Assembly (NCBI RefSeq): GCF_016918735.1
Contig: NZ_JAFFPR010000054.1
Span: forward strand, 1-64,000
Origin: Leptospira abararensis
GTDB lineage: Bacteria > Spirochaetota > Leptospiria > Leptospirales > Leptospiraceae
Reading direction: 5' to 3'
DNA length: 64,000 nucleotides
A program made the translations under genes and the position numbers. Below are positions 35,759-45,331 of the stretch, in pieces (position 1 is the stretch's first letter; every line of letters starts with the position of its first letter). The notes below the pieces were generated by a model. The model was not told the DNA's origin. It was given only the letters and a program-made list of their open reading frames with translations, and did not search any database.

Positions 35759-37329
35759 TACACCCGAAACTGAACCCTTATCTAAATGAGGAGGAAAGAA
35801 GTTTTTACAATACAGTCTTCCAATTTTCGGAAGGCAAAGTGTTTCCCTCTGCAGAAGAAAGGGATGAAAAAGAAATTTGGTCAGACGAATTATGGAAAGA
35901 ATTCAGTAAAGCCGGCCTCACTGGACTTACCATCCCATCGGAATACGGTGGTGAGGAAGCTAGTTGTTTGCAATGTTCGATTGCAACGGATGCTTTTGCA
36001 TCAGGATGTTTGGATGGGGGGATGGGACTTTCGTGGGTTGCGCATTTGGTGATAGGCACTATGCCCATAATCTTCCAAGGAACCAAAGAACAAAAATCCA
36101 AATACCTTCCTAAACTTTCTACGGGAGAATGGATTGCTGGATTTGCATTAACAGAACCTGCTTCTGGATCTGATGCTGCCTCTCTATTAACGAAAGCTGA
36201 AGAAGTTGCCGGCGGATGGAAATTAAACGGAACCAAAATGTACATCACCAATGGTCCCGTAGGTCAGGTGTTTATTGTTATGGCGAGAACTTCCGAAAAA
36301 GGAAGAGGGCCAATGGGGATCTCTGCTTTCATTGTAGAAAGTAATACACCTGGCTTTAAAGTAAGTAAGGTTTTAAAGAAATTGGGTCACCATACTTCAA
36401 TGACCGCCGAACTTGTGTTTGAAGATATGATGATTCCAAAAGAAAATCTTCTTGGTCCTTTGAATACTGGTTTTATGCGAATTGGTAAAGAAACTTTGGA
36501 ATGGGAAAGAACTGTATTTGTCGCCGGCCTTGCTGGTGCTATGGAGTTTTGTTTTCGTAAAGGCCTTCGGTATGCCAATGAACGAGTTCAATTCGGAAAA
36601 CCTATTTCTAGTTTTTATGGAATGCGTGATATTCTCGTTCGTAACTGGGTATACATACAAGCAGCCAGAAGATTAATTTATTGGGTAGCTGAAAGAAAAG
36701 ACCGAGGAGTCCCTTCTCCATTAGAAAGTAGTTTGGGGAAACTTATCACATCGGAAATTGCCGAGGACGTTGCTAAGGATTCCGTACAGTTGTTTGGTGG
36801 GTATGGATATATGAAGGAATACGCTGTGGAACGATTTTACCGCGATGTGAAATTAGGAACGATCGGCGGTGGGACAAGTGAAATTCAAAGGTCGATCATT
36901 TCTTCCTTATATTCAGGAAAAGAGAAGTTTCAAAAAGAATTCGCAAAATTAGAAGAAGAGTCAACACTCACCGACAAAATTCAAAATGTACTCTTTGCTA
37001 TCATCCTTGCCATGGATGCTGAACCTAACCGTAAAAAGTTACAATCGGTAGAATTTGCTTTTGCAGACGTTTTGTCCATTTTTGTGATTCTTTCTTTGTC
37101 AGAAATTGATTTACATAAATCTACAGAATACTATTCTTTCGATGAAAAATTGATGGATCGAAAGTTACTTTCGTATTATCTTGTGGGGAAGTATCTTATG
37201 TCATTTACTAGACTTTCCAACTATGTTCCTTCTGAACTGACTCGATTGTGGGAGCATTATTCTCAATTGGGCAATTCCATTGAAGAAACTGTTCAAACTC
37301 GTTTCCAGTCGCTTCAGGAACTTTTGTAA
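35755..37329 (+). CDS. Acyl-CoA dehydrogenase (long form)
   Basis: FAD enzyme for the first oxidation of acyl-CoA. Recognised by GFALTEPASGSDAASL, MYITNGPVGQVFIVM, VQFGKPISSFYGMRD and QLFGGYGYMKEYAVERFYRD. It has about 140 residues beyond the usual 380-residue core, as in VLCAD-like enzymes that use a C-terminal helical domain for membrane contact or dimerisation. The segment where many family members carry the catalytic Glu (YEGT) reads GGGTSEIQ, and the alternative position used by isovaleryl/long-chain types (REAFG) reads RVQFG, so the base is not obvious. Electrons would pass to EtfAB (56-58 kb). Confidence 0.9.
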   Translation: MIHPKLNPYLNEEERSFYNTVFQFSEGKVFPSAEERDEKEIWSDELWKEFSKAGLTGLTIPSEYGGEEASCLQCSIATDAFASGCLDGGMGLSWVAHLVIGTMPIIFQGTKEQKSKYLPKLSTGEWIAGFALTEPASGSDAASLLTKAEEVAGGWKLNGTKMYITNGPVGQVFIVMARTSEKGRGPMGISAFIVESNTPGFKVSKVLKKLGHHTSMTAELVFEDMMIPKENLLGPLNTGFMRIGKETLEWERTVFVAGLAGAMEFCFRKGLRYANERVQFGKPISSFYGMRDILVRNWVYIQAARRLIYWVAERKDRGVPSPLESSLGKLITSEIAEDVAKDSVQLFGGYGYMKEYAVERFYRDVKLGTIGGGTSEIQRSIISSLYSGKEKFQKEFAKLEEESTLTDKIQNVLFAIILAMDAEPNRKKLQSVEFAFADVLSIFVILSLSEIDLHKSTEYYSFDEKLMDRKLLSYYLVGKYLMSFTRLSNYVPSELTRLWEHYSQLGNSIEETVQTRFQSLQELL

Positions 37330-37332
37330 CCA

Positions 37333-38598
37333 ATGAAAGCTGCAGGCCGAATAGCATTTTTATATTTGTTATTCGGCTATATCTGGATTTATTTTTCAGA
37401 TTATGCGATTTCACTAATATTCGAATCTCCAGATGACATTCGGGAAATCCAAAGCCTAAAAGGATGGGGATTTGTTACTGTATCCGCAGCGATTATCTTT
37501 GTTCTTTTGGTTCGGGAGTTACAAAGACAAAAACGAGTGTTATTTGCAAAGTTCGAGTCTGACCAACTTTTCCAAGTCATTTTGGAGCGGATCGAAGATG
37601 CTGTCATCGTATTCAATTTAGATACTTGGAAAATTGATTTTTTAAGCGAACAAGTCTCCCGACTTTTCGATATTCCCACCAAAGAAATCCTCATTCATCC
37701 TGAACTTCTTATCGAACGGGTCCACGAAGCAGATAGGGACAGAATGACCAATATTTGGATGAATCAATTACGGGAAAATCATACGGGTCTATTGTATCGA
37801 GTCCGTATGTTGGACGGGAAAATCAAATGGGCTTTGGAACATCGACTTTTTATTCCCACCAAAGAGGGAAGTGCGAACAAGGCAGTTGCGGTCATTACGG
37901 ATATGACCAGTTATATGGAAAACCAGTCCAAACTGGAACGATCTTTAAGGGAAAACGAAACCTTACTCACTGAAGTCCATCACCGAGTAAAAAATAATTT
38001 AGCAGTTGTTATTTCTTTTTTGCAACTCCAGGTTTATTCTTCTCCACCAGAAACGGCAGATATTTTGGAACAAAGTATTGTTCGCATCAAGGCGATTGCA
38101 CTAGTTCATGAAAAACTATATAGTAGTAAAAATTTATCAGGTCTTAGTTCTGTAGATTATATCACAAGTCTTGTGGAAAATATAAAACTAATGTATATGA
38201 GGACTGATATCCTTATTGAATTGGATGTGCAACAATTAGAATTTAACATTGTGGATGCGATCCCTATGGGGCTTATGATCACAGAAATGTTAACCAATAG
38301 TTTTCGACATGCATTTGCTAAGGGAAAACCGGATGCTTTGATAAAAATTGATTTTATTGTTACTGATAAACTCAATTACGAATTAAAATACAGAGACAAC
38401 GGAATTGGTTTCCCGCCCGGACTAAACTATAAAAAGGCTGAGTCAATCGGTTTGTCCGTTATATTTTCCTTATGCAGCCAAATGAACGGTCGTGAGGTGG
38501 AATGTTCTTCTGCACCAAACGAAGGTGTGTTTTATCATTTTGCCTTTTCACCCAAAAAAGTAATTCCTAAGGACGATTCGAATGTATCAAAAGGGTAA
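37333..38598 (+). CDS. PAS-domain sensor histidine kinase, HisKA_2/HWE-like
   Basis: Two N-terminal membrane helices (about 8-30 and 45-62) lead to a PAS domain (about 75-195; LFQVILERIEDAVIVFNLDT). The kinase core follows: phospho-accepting His in EVHHRVKNNLAVVISFLQLQ (His216/217), ATPase N-box MGLMITEMLTNSFRHAF and G-box DNGIGFPPG. The RVKNNL signature belongs to the HisKA_2 type, which often works with stress or response-regulator partners encoded elsewhere. It sits inside a fatty-acid operon: 3 bases after the dehydrogenase, and overlapping maoC by 17 bases. No response regulator gene is adjacent. Confidence 0.92.
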   Translation: MKAAGRIAFLYLLFGYIWIYFSDYAISLIFESPDDIREIQSLKGWGFVTVSAAIIFVLLVRELQRQKRVLFAKFESDQLFQVILERIEDAVIVFNLDTWKIDFLSEQVSRLFDIPTKEILIHPELLIERVHEADRDRMTNIWMNQLRENHTGLLYRVRMLDGKIKWALEHRLFIPTKEGSANKAVAVITDMTSYMENQSKLERSLRENETLLTEVHHRVKNNLAVVISFLQLQVYSSPPETADILEQSIVRIKAIALVHEKLYSSKNLSGLSSVDYITSLVENIKLMYMRTDILIELDVQQLEFNIVDAIPMGLMITEMLTNSFRHAFAKGKPDALIKIDFIVTDKLNYELKYRDNGIGFPPGLNYKKAESIGLSVIFSLCSQMNGREVECSSAPNEGVFYHFAFSPKKVIPKDDSNVSKG

Positions 38599-39004
38599 AA
38601 GTTTTTTAGAAATTCAAATTGGGGATTCCGCATCTTTTACCAAAACAATCACCGAAACCGATGTGTATTTGTTTGCTGGTATTAGTGGAGATTTTAATCC
38701 TCTACATGTAGATGAAGAGTATGCAAAAACCACAAGTTTCGGAACAAGGATTGCTCACGGGGGACTTGCTGCATCACTTCTTGCACCAGTCCTTGGAATG
38801 AAATTACCTGGCCTTGGAACTGTTGCTTTGGAAACCACAACCAAATTCAGAAAACCAGTTTATTTTGGAGATACAATCACATGTTTGGTGGAGGTTGTCG
38901 AAAAAGTGGAGCGGCTTAAAGCTGTAAGAATGAAAATTGTTTGGACCAATCAAAAATCGGAAGTGGTAAGTAAAGGGGAAACTCTTGTCATTCCTCCCGG
39001 TTAA
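38582..39004 (+). CDS. MaoC-like (R)-specific enoyl-CoA hydratase
   Basis: A 140-residue single hotdog domain. The catalytic hydratase motif is AGISGDFNPLHVDEEYAKTT (Asp and His of the R-hydratase signature) followed by TRIAHGGLAASLL. It hydrates trans-2-enoyl-CoA to (R)-3-hydroxyacyl-CoA, linking beta-oxidation to other pathways. The gene overlaps the sensor kinase gene by 17 bases and is the last of the operon begun at 33857; it ends convergently over the DUF1292 gene by 17 bases. Confidence 0.9.
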   Translation: MYQKGKSFLEIQIGDSASFTKTITETDVYLFAGISGDFNPLHVDEEYAKTTSFGTRIAHGGLAASLLAPVLGMKLPGLGTVALETTTKFRKPVYFGDTITCLVEVVEKVERLKAVRMKIVWTNQKSEVVSKGETLVIPPG

Positions 39005-39353
39005 GAAATTGCCCCAAAAGTCCGATTTCGTCTTCTACATATTCGCGAATTTCCTCTAATTCGTCCTCATCTAAGATTTCTTCTAGAATTTCTTCCCCTG
39101 ACTCATCTTGTCCAATTCGCATCACAATGTATCCAGGTACATCCGAATCTGGATCATCCATCTCCACATTTACAAATTGGAACTCTTGTTCTGTTGCCGG
39201 AAGAAAAACGAGATAGTCATTTCCCATTTGTGAAAAGGAATAAAACACTTCCCATTGGTAACTGTTGCCTTTCTCATCTACGAGATCGATTTCTTCAGCG
39301 GCACGACTAGGAAGGAAATCATCTCCTTGGAATCCTAAATCCTTCATGTCCAT
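38988..39353 (-). CDS. DUF1292-type acidic protein
   Basis: A 121-residue, strongly acidic protein whose middle matches DUF1292: IDLVDEKGNSYQWEVFYSFS, YLVFLP and VMRIGQDESGEEILEEI. The C-terminal DEDELEEIREYVEDEIG resembles the usual family end. Function is unknown in all bacteria that I know of. Its start overlaps or abuts the stop of the HNH gene at 39353, so the two are coupled. Confidence 0.8.
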   Translation of the reverse strand: MDMKDLGFQGDDFLPSRAAEEIDLVDEKGNSYQWEVFYSFSQMGNDYLVFLPATEQEFQFVNVEMDDPDSDVPGYIVMRIGQDESGEEILEEILDEDELEEIREYVEDEIGLLGQFLNREE

Positions 39354-39646
39354 TAGGAGAAGAACTCCTTCTCAAAAGGAAGGCTATGTTTTTTCTTAAA
39401 ATTACACTCTTTACAAGCGGGAACTAAATTAGCTTTTACTGATTTCCCTCCTCGAATAAGAGGGATTAGGTGGTCCATTGTAATCTCGTCCACTTTGAAC
39501 TTTTTTCCGCAGTAATGGCAAATGCCGGAAGAACGTTTGTTTTTCCACCAGGCACTGTTTTTTAGTTCTTTAGCTTTCCTTCTTTCCCGAGCAATTTCTT
39601 CATCGCTGACATCGGAAAAAAATGAATCGGAGGGAGTTCCCGTCAT
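39353..39646 (-). CDS. HNH endonuclease-domain protein
   Basis: A compact 97-residue HNH protein: zinc knuckle CHYCGKKF, then ITMDHLIPLIRGGK (the His-containing strand-turn), NLVPACKECNFKKKH (Asn and second zinc pair). It is of the short stand-alone kind that is widespread next to DUF1292-like or RNA-related genes and is not evidence of a mobile element. Substrate unknown. Coupled to the DUF1292 gene. Confidence 0.88.
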   Translation of the reverse strand: MTGTPSDSFFSDVSDEEIARERRKAKELKNSAWWKNKRSSGICHYCGKKFKVDEITMDHLIPLIRGGKSVKANLVPACKECNFKKKHSLPFEKEFFS

Positions 39647-39695
39647 AATTTAAAAAAATCTGTTTTTTTCCTTTCGTCAAGAAAAAGATGGAGGA

Positions 39696-40808
39696 ATGGG
39701 AAGACTGGTTTACCTAGACAATTTAAGATCTTTTGCACTTTTACTCGGAATTGTATTCCATGCGGCGATTGTATATGCCACAGACATTAAATATGCGATT
39801 CAAGACGAGGACCGCAGTGAGGCCCTTTCTTATTTTTGTTATTGGATTCATAGTTATCGTATGCCCATGTTTTATATGATTTCCGGTTTTTTTTCTGCGA
39901 TGGTCTGGGAAAAAAAGGGAAGAAGTTTTTATTTGGAAGCAAGGTTTAAACGAGTTCTCATACCAACCATTTTTGGACTTATTTTTTTGGCTCCCATTCA
40001 ATATTACCTTACAGAACGGATCAAAACTCCGCAGTTAGAACTTTTGTCTTTTTTGGAATATTTTTTTACCAAGGATCATTTCCAACACTCTCATATATGG
40101 TTTCTTATTGATTTGTTTTGTTTTAGTATCTTGTATAGTTTGATCCCAAAATCTTTTTTTACTACTAAACTTTGGAATCAAATACCTAAAGGGGTTTTTA
40201 AATATATAACACTTATTAGTTTTTGTTTTATTTTTGTTTTTCTATGTCATACGCAAGTTTCTAAAGGAGAATCCTATTACGGGATATATAAACTTACTTT
40301 TATATTTCAGTTTTCCTTTTTTCTTTCGGGAGTTTTATGTTTTCATTGGAGGAGTATTCTTACACCCATAGACCATTCCAGGAATAAAACATTAGCTGTA
40401 TTTGTTTGGGCGGTATTTATTTCTTTAGTTTTTAAGGAATTGGAAATTGAAGATCCACTTTGGATTTACTTTCAGTATGTGAATGGTTGGGTAAGAGCCT
40501 TACATATTTTTTTATGGGTTCTATCTCCCTTTTTGTGGACGAGTTTCCTTGTGTCGATTTTTCAAGTCTTGGGGAACAAAGGTGGAAAGGTCGGATCCTA
40601 TTTGATTGAAGCAAGCCTTCCTATTTATTTAGTCCACCATCCCATCTCTTTGTTTTATGCTTATTGGGTGAGAGAAATGGAATGGGGGATATGGGTGAAA
40701 TTTATTTCCCATATCCTTGTAGTTTTAGGGTTTAGCTTTCTTTTGTATGAATTTTTAATCCGGAAGATAAAACCTTTTCGGTTTCTCTTCGGATTAAAAA
40801 GTACATAG
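39696..40808 (+). CDS. Acyltransferase family 3 membrane protein
   Basis: A 370-residue integral membrane protein with about ten hydrophobic segments. The start YLDNLRSFALLLGIVFHAAI contains the conserved Arg and His of acyltransferase 3 (OafA/OpgC/NolL) enzymes, with HSYRMPMFYMISGFFSAM and IYLVHHPISLFYAY later, the usual order. Such enzymes add acetyl or succinyl groups to surface sugars or glucans. The nearest known layout is OpgC-like, but the acceptor is unknown. Confidence 0.85.
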   Translation: MGRLVYLDNLRSFALLLGIVFHAAIVYATDIKYAIQDEDRSEALSYFCYWIHSYRMPMFYMISGFFSAMVWEKKGRSFYLEARFKRVLIPTIFGLIFLAPIQYYLTERIKTPQLELLSFLEYFFTKDHFQHSHIWFLIDLFCFSILYSLIPKSFFTTKLWNQIPKGVFKYITLISFCFIFVFLCHTQVSKGESYYGIYKLTFIFQFSFFLSGVLCFHWRSILTPIDHSRNKTLAVFVWAVFISLVFKELEIEDPLWIYFQYVNGWVRALHIFLWVLSPFLWTSFLVSIFQVLGNKGGKVGSYLIEASLPIYLVHHPISLFYAYWVREMEWGIWVKFISHILVVLGFSFLLYEFLIRKIKPFRFLFGLKST

Positions 40809-40810
40809 AC

Positions 40811-42187
40811 TTAAGTTTTACTAACAGCTTGGATTGCAGAGGCAACGGCAGAATCCATACTACCTGTATGGAATGCTAAATGTTCTCCTGCGAAAAATAC
40901 TCTTTCGAAAGGTTCTGTCCAAACATCTTTAATACCGAAACTTCCCGGTGGAAATAGAGAAACAAATCCGGCTCGTCCCGTGGTTTTTTGGAAACTATGG
41001 AAAACAAAGGGGGACTCGAGTATCAAGTCCAAATCACCAACTTCTTCCAAGGAGGATATCATAAGATTTTTTTTCTGACGATCACTTCCTTTTTCAAATA
41101 AAGAAGCTCTATCCCCTGTGGAAATTGATGTAACGGCAGTTACGTTCGTTCCAATGGCAGATTCGGAAACATATAAGGTTTCTGCGGCTGTGTTTGTTGA
41201 AAGAAAGAATTTTGATAAAGACTCTTTGGTTTTTACCAAACTTAAGTTTTTAGAAATTTTTCCTGTTTGCATCCGTAAAGCGGAGTAAATCAAATCTTTC
41301 GGTAGGCCTGGTGTCCATTTGATATCAAGGACTGCGGCGGCCGGAAGGGAACAAATCACCAAACTTCCTTTCACTGACCTTCCAGAGGATAAGTCGATAG
41401 TGACTTGGTTTTTTTGTTGAGAAACTTTGGTTACAGTTTCTCCTAATAGAATTTCTTGGTTGCGAAGAGAATTTGCTAGTTCTTTAATGATTCGTTCTGC
41501 TCCTCCTCGCACTTGGAATTTGGGTTTGAGGGCCGATTGTAAAGCAGAAAGATCATCTAATACGGATTCGCTTGAAATTTGGTTGAGGTCGGCACCAAGG
41601 ATCACTCGGTAAAGATCGTTCATAGAACGAATTTCTTCTTCAGTTAAACCTTGATAACGGGCGTAAGACGAAAAGTTAATTTTGTCTAAACCTTGTTTTT
41701 GGGTAGTACCTAAAGATTTATGGAGTTCAATGACTTTGTCTAAGGTCTCAATGGATGCAGGAGAAATTTTTAATAGATCGCTATTTGATTTTTGAAGCGA
41801 AAATCGATCAGCAACATTAGAAGATACCAAGTCCAAGTTTAATTGTTTCACTAAACTTTTGATATCTGATTGGCCTTCACCGATCCATTCACCACCTAAA
41901 TCTTGTAAGATTCCAAGTTCTGGATTTTCGTAAGTCGCAATTCGACCACCAAGTTTGTCCCCACGTTCGATGACGGTGACATCATATCCGGTTTGTTTTA
42001 AGAGATATGCCGAGTAAAGACCCGAAAGCCCACCGCCAAGGACAATCGCCTTTTTTCCACCACTAGACTTTGGTTTGGTTTCGGCACTCGTAATTGTTGT
42101 GGATTGTCCGAATGATTTTTTAGGAAATACGAACCCTGCCCCTAAGGTAACAGTGCTCATCTTTTGTAGGAAACTTTTTCGATTCAT
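40811..42187 (-). CDS. Flavin-containing amine oxidase-like protein, Tat-type signal
   Basis: FAD-binding Rossmann motif KAIVLGGGLSGLYSAYLLKQ and the second fingerprint LGGRIATYENPELG identify the amine oxidase/NAD(P)-binding oxidoreductase family; the C-terminal VFFAGEHLAFHTGSMDSAVA is the flavin-closing motif. The N-terminus (MNRKSFLQKMSTVTLGAGF) looks like a Tat signal with a single arginine (RKSFLQ), so export as a folded flavoprotein is plausible. Substrate unknown. It is divergent from the kinase-like gene at 42292. Confidence 0.86.
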   Translation of the reverse strand: MNRKSFLQKMSTVTLGAGFVFPKKSFGQSTTITSAETKPKSSGGKKAIVLGGGLSGLYSAYLLKQTGYDVTVIERGDKLGGRIATYENPELGILQDLGGEWIGEGQSDIKSLVKQLNLDLVSSNVADRFSLQKSNSDLLKISPASIETLDKVIELHKSLGTTQKQGLDKINFSSYARYQGLTEEEIRSMNDLYRVILGADLNQISSESVLDDLSALQSALKPKFQVRGGAERIIKELANSLRNQEILLGETVTKVSQQKNQVTIDLSSGRSVKGSLVICSLPAAAVLDIKWTPGLPKDLIYSALRMQTGKISKNLSLVKTKESLSKFFLSTNTAAETLYVSESAIGTNVTAVTSISTGDRASLFEKGSDRQKKNLMISSLEEVGDLDLILESPFVFHSFQKTTGRAGFVSLFPPGSFGIKDVWTEPFERVFFAGEHLAFHTGSMDSAVASAIQAVSKT

Positions 42188-42291
42188 AGAACTTTCCCCT
42201 ATTTTAGCATTGGAAACAAAAAAGGCTAGAAAAATTAGAAAAATACAATCTAGTATCTTTGTCTTTTTAAGCGAATTGGGAGATCACAGCT

Positions 42292-44406
42292 TTGTTTTTC
42301 CGCCATGTAAAATATTTCTTTCTTATCTTACTCTTGGTTTTGCCTGGAGTTTTGTTCTCGGAATCTGCCATCCCTCTCAGTTCCGAAATCTTGGGAAAAC
42401 CTATCTGGCAGGAGGTTCTTGTTTTAGAAGACAAAGACCAAACTTTTTCAGAAACAAATATCATTAGTGGATCTTTGGATTCACAATTTCAAAAAATATC
42501 CTCTCCGAATTTAGGTTTTTCAAAATCTCGGTTTTGGATTCGTGTCCAAATCAAAAATCCTACCGAAAATTTGATACGGTGGAATTTGGTTTTTGATTTT
42601 CCTCTTCTGGATGAGATCCAGATTTACGGAAATTCTCTTCCAAAAGCCTTAATCTGTACATTAGGCGACAACCATCCCTTTTCAGAAAGAAATTTGGATT
42701 ACAGAAATCCTGTGTTTCCTTTAGAAACTCCAGCAGGTGTTTCTGCAACTTACTATTTACGAATTCAGTCGGAATCCACAATCCCTTTAACTCTTGCTAT
42801 ATGGACCGAACGTAAATTTTATGATCAGTTAAACAGAGAACAAATAATTTTCGGTATATTTTACGGAATTTTATTTGTAATGATTGCGTATAACTTTTTT
42901 ATTTATATCTTTACTTACGAAAAAAGTTATCTATTTTATTTGTTTTTTATTAGTTCCATTTTTTTCTTTCATCTAATTAATAACGGTTTTGCTTTTCAGT
43001 ATCTTTGGCCCAATTGGACTTTTTGGGGAAACTATTCGCTTCCGTTCTTTATTTGTGTCTCTTGTATAACGGGAATCTCTTTTACCAACAACTATCTCAG
43101 TTTAAAAAAACATTTACCAAAGATTTCCAAATTGATGTGGATTTGGGTAGGATTTTTGTTTTTGTTTTCTGGGGTTACGTTTTTTTTAAGTTACCGTACA
43201 GCTATGGTAATCAGTATTTTACTGACGGTTCCTACAGCTCTTATCATGGTGTTTAGCGGAGCCTCCACTTACCTTACCAATGTACGACCTGCCCGTTATT
43301 ATTTAATCTCTTGGTCTTTTTTTCTTTTAGGTGTTCTTTTGTATTCTTTAAAGAGTTTGGGTTTTTTACCAGACAACCAAGTCACTCGTTGGACTATCCA
43401 AATTGGAACTGCCTTACAAACCATTTTGTTATCACTGGGGCTTGCTGATCGAATCAACTTTCTCACGAGGAGCCTTAGGGATCATATCAGAGAACTTTCT
43501 CATGCTAAATTAAAAATCGAAGAATCGGAAAAACGGTTTAGAGAAATTTTCCAAGGTTCGGATGAAGTGATTTTGATGATGAACGAAAATTTCGAAGTGA
43601 TCAATGCAAACAGAGCTTTATCAAAACATATGGGTTTTCGATTGGATGATCTTCGGGGCAAAAAAATCACGGATTTTCTATACACTGGTCGCGATCAAAG
43701 TTCGGACTATAATGTCATGTATGTAAATGACAAACTAACGGATTTAAAAATGACGGGTTCCATTATTAATTTCAAGACTGAGTTTGAACAGAAATATGTA
43801 AAGGAACCAAAAGAGATGTATTGTAGATTACAATACATTGACTTCGATGAAACTAGGGAAGTTCTTGCGACTATGTCTTCACAATATGAAGACACAATCA
43901 TCCAACTCATTGAATCCGAAAAGATTGAACTTTCAATGAATAACTATCTGCGCAATGCGGAACTTGTATCGCAAAAAATCACCTCCCAACTTTCCAAATA
44001 TCTTTCTAATATAGAACAAACGGAAGTTAGATCTTCTGTTCGAGAGATTATTATCAATGCAGTCGAACATGGAAATTTAAATATCAGTTTTGGTGAAAAA
44101 TCCAAGGCTCTTATGGAAGGGAATTATTTAGAGTTTTTGCAAAAAAGGCAAGAAGACCCGCGGTATAGCCAAAAGAGAGTAAAAATTGAATATTCATTTA
44201 CAAGAGAATTTGTGGCTTATCGTATCACAGATGAGGGGCGAGGTTTTGACCATAAAAAACATATGGAGAAATCGATCGATGAAATGAATGATGCTCATCA
44301 ACAGCATGGTCGTGGGATTCTTATGACAAAATCTGTATTCGATCGGATTGAATACAACGATCGAGGGAATCAGGTCAGTTTGATTAAATATCTAAATAAG
44401 GACTAA
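42292..44406 (+). CDS. 7TMR-DISM sensor with PAS and RsbW-like ATPase domain
   Basis: Layout: signal segment, 7TMR-DISMED2 domain (about 35-170), seven-helix DISM region (about 185-385), PAS domain (about 415-545) and a C-terminal HATPase_c_2 module (about 565-700). The ATPase N-box is VREIIINAVEHGNLN and the G-box DEGRGFDHKKHM, with HGRGILMTKSVFDRI, a pattern typical of RsbW/SpoIIAB anti-sigma kinases. There is no HisKA dimerisation helix or obvious phospho-His, so it may act as a serine kinase or by binding a partner (inference). Start is TTG at 42292. It shares the input layout with the kinase at 14191. Confidence 0.87.
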   Translation: MFFRHVKYFFLILLLVLPGVLFSESAIPLSSEILGKPIWQEVLVLEDKDQTFSETNIISGSLDSQFQKISSPNLGFSKSRFWIRVQIKNPTENLIRWNLVFDFPLLDEIQIYGNSLPKALICTLGDNHPFSERNLDYRNPVFPLETPAGVSATYYLRIQSESTIPLTLAIWTERKFYDQLNREQIIFGIFYGILFVMIAYNFFIYIFTYEKSYLFYLFFISSIFFFHLINNGFAFQYLWPNWTFWGNYSLPFFICVSCITGISFTNNYLSLKKHLPKISKLMWIWVGFLFLFSGVTFFLSYRTAMVISILLTVPTALIMVFSGASTYLTNVRPARYYLISWSFFLLGVLLYSLKSLGFLPDNQVTRWTIQIGTALQTILLSLGLADRINFLTRSLRDHIRELSHAKLKIEESEKRFREIFQGSDEVILMMNENFEVINANRALSKHMGFRLDDLRGKKITDFLYTGRDQSSDYNVMYVNDKLTDLKMTGSIINFKTEFEQKYVKEPKEMYCRLQYIDFDETREVLATMSSQYEDTIIQLIESEKIELSMNNYLRNAELVSQKITSQLSKYLSNIEQTEVRSSVREIIINAVEHGNLNISFGEKSKALMEGNYLEFLQKRQEDPRYSQKRVKIEYSFTREFVAYRITDEGRGFDHKKHMEKSIDEMNDAHQQHGRGILMTKSVFDRIEYNDRGNQVSLIKYLNKD

Positions 44407-45329
44407 TTGCGTAACCAGTCCAAAACCCACCACTCGTTCCATTCTTTGGAGTAGAGGAGTTTTCCTGGCAAATGACTTTGCAATAAACCGAGGAACTGGT
44501 CTTTTTTGTCAGTAATGATTCCCGAAAAAATAATTCTTGGTGCTTCAATTTTTGCCAGATGACGAATGTTTTGTGATAATACCGCAAAAGTGATATTCGC
44601 AATCGCTAAATCATACTTTGTGTTGGATAACTTGGGATTATCAATTCCTGATTCTTCTACACTGAATTGAAATCCCTTAGGGTATTCGTTTTCAGTCCAA
44701 TTGGACCAAGCGGCCTTCACTGCATTGGGATCAATGTCCAAAGCAAAAATTTTGGAGACACCAAATTTTGCAAGACCGATGGAAAGAATTCCTGAACCAG
44801 TTCCTACATCACAAGCAGATAAAAATGGAAACTCTCCTCTATCATATAAATCATCCAAATGTTCTAATATCAATTTGGTGGTCTCGTGGTGGCCTGTTCC
44901 AAAGGCAACGCCAGGATTGATAAACAAAGGAATTCCACCATTTGGTTTCCAAAGGTTTATGGTTTCTTGTTCGTTTTTTTCCCAAGTGGGAATCACCCAA
45001 AGTTTTTTTCCAATGGGAAATGGTTTGTAGTATTCTTTATAAGCTTCTTCGTAATCACGAGTTTCTATATTACGTGATTCTGTATTGGAATTATCGGGTG
45101 CGTGGATTTTTAAAAATATAAGGATCTTAAGTTCTTTATCGATCTCATCTGTTTGTAAATAAATACGAATGTTGGTATTGTCACGGATTAGGCCTTGGTC
45201 TTTTTCTTTGGGAGCTTCCCCATCAAATAGAATTTCATAGTAACCGGCACATTGGAGTGTATCCAACAGTTCGTAAAAACTGTCAGATAGTTCTTTGGGT
45301 AGATTGACTTTGAGTTCTCTGTATTCCAA
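44403..45329 (-). CDS. prmA: Ribosomal protein L11 methyltransferase
   Basis: SAM-dependent enzyme that trimethylates ribosomal protein L11. The SAM site is ACDVGTGSGILSIGLAKFG, and the catalytic-loop segment LAIANITFAVLSQNI matches the family motif NxxxxxL. Upstream, PGVAFGTGHHETTKLILEHL is the characteristic PrmA stretch. 308 residues is normal. Its start is 2 bases from the end of the XRE-cupin gene; its 3' end overlaps the 7TM-PAS gene by 4 bases on the opposite strand. Confidence 0.92.
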   Translation of the reverse strand: MEYRELKVNLPKELSDSFYELLDTLQCAGYYEILFDGEAPKEKDQGLIRDNTNIRIYLQTDEIDKELKILIFLKIHAPDNSNTESRNIETRDYEEAYKEYYKPFPIGKKLWVIPTWEKNEQETINLWKPNGGIPLFINPGVAFGTGHHETTKLILEHLDDLYDRGEFPFLSACDVGTGSGILSIGLAKFGVSKIFALDIDPNAVKAAWSNWTENEYPKGFQFSVEESGIDNPKLSNTKYDLAIANITFAVLSQNIRHLAKIEAPRIIFSGIITDKKDQFLGLLQSHLPGKLLYSKEWNEWWVLDWLRN

Positions 45330-45331
45330 TC

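Noticed and set aside
39353..39646. HNH gene as a sign of a homing element or prophage
   Set aside because: It is a short stand-alone HNH protein coupled to DUF1292, with no intron, integrase or repeats around it.
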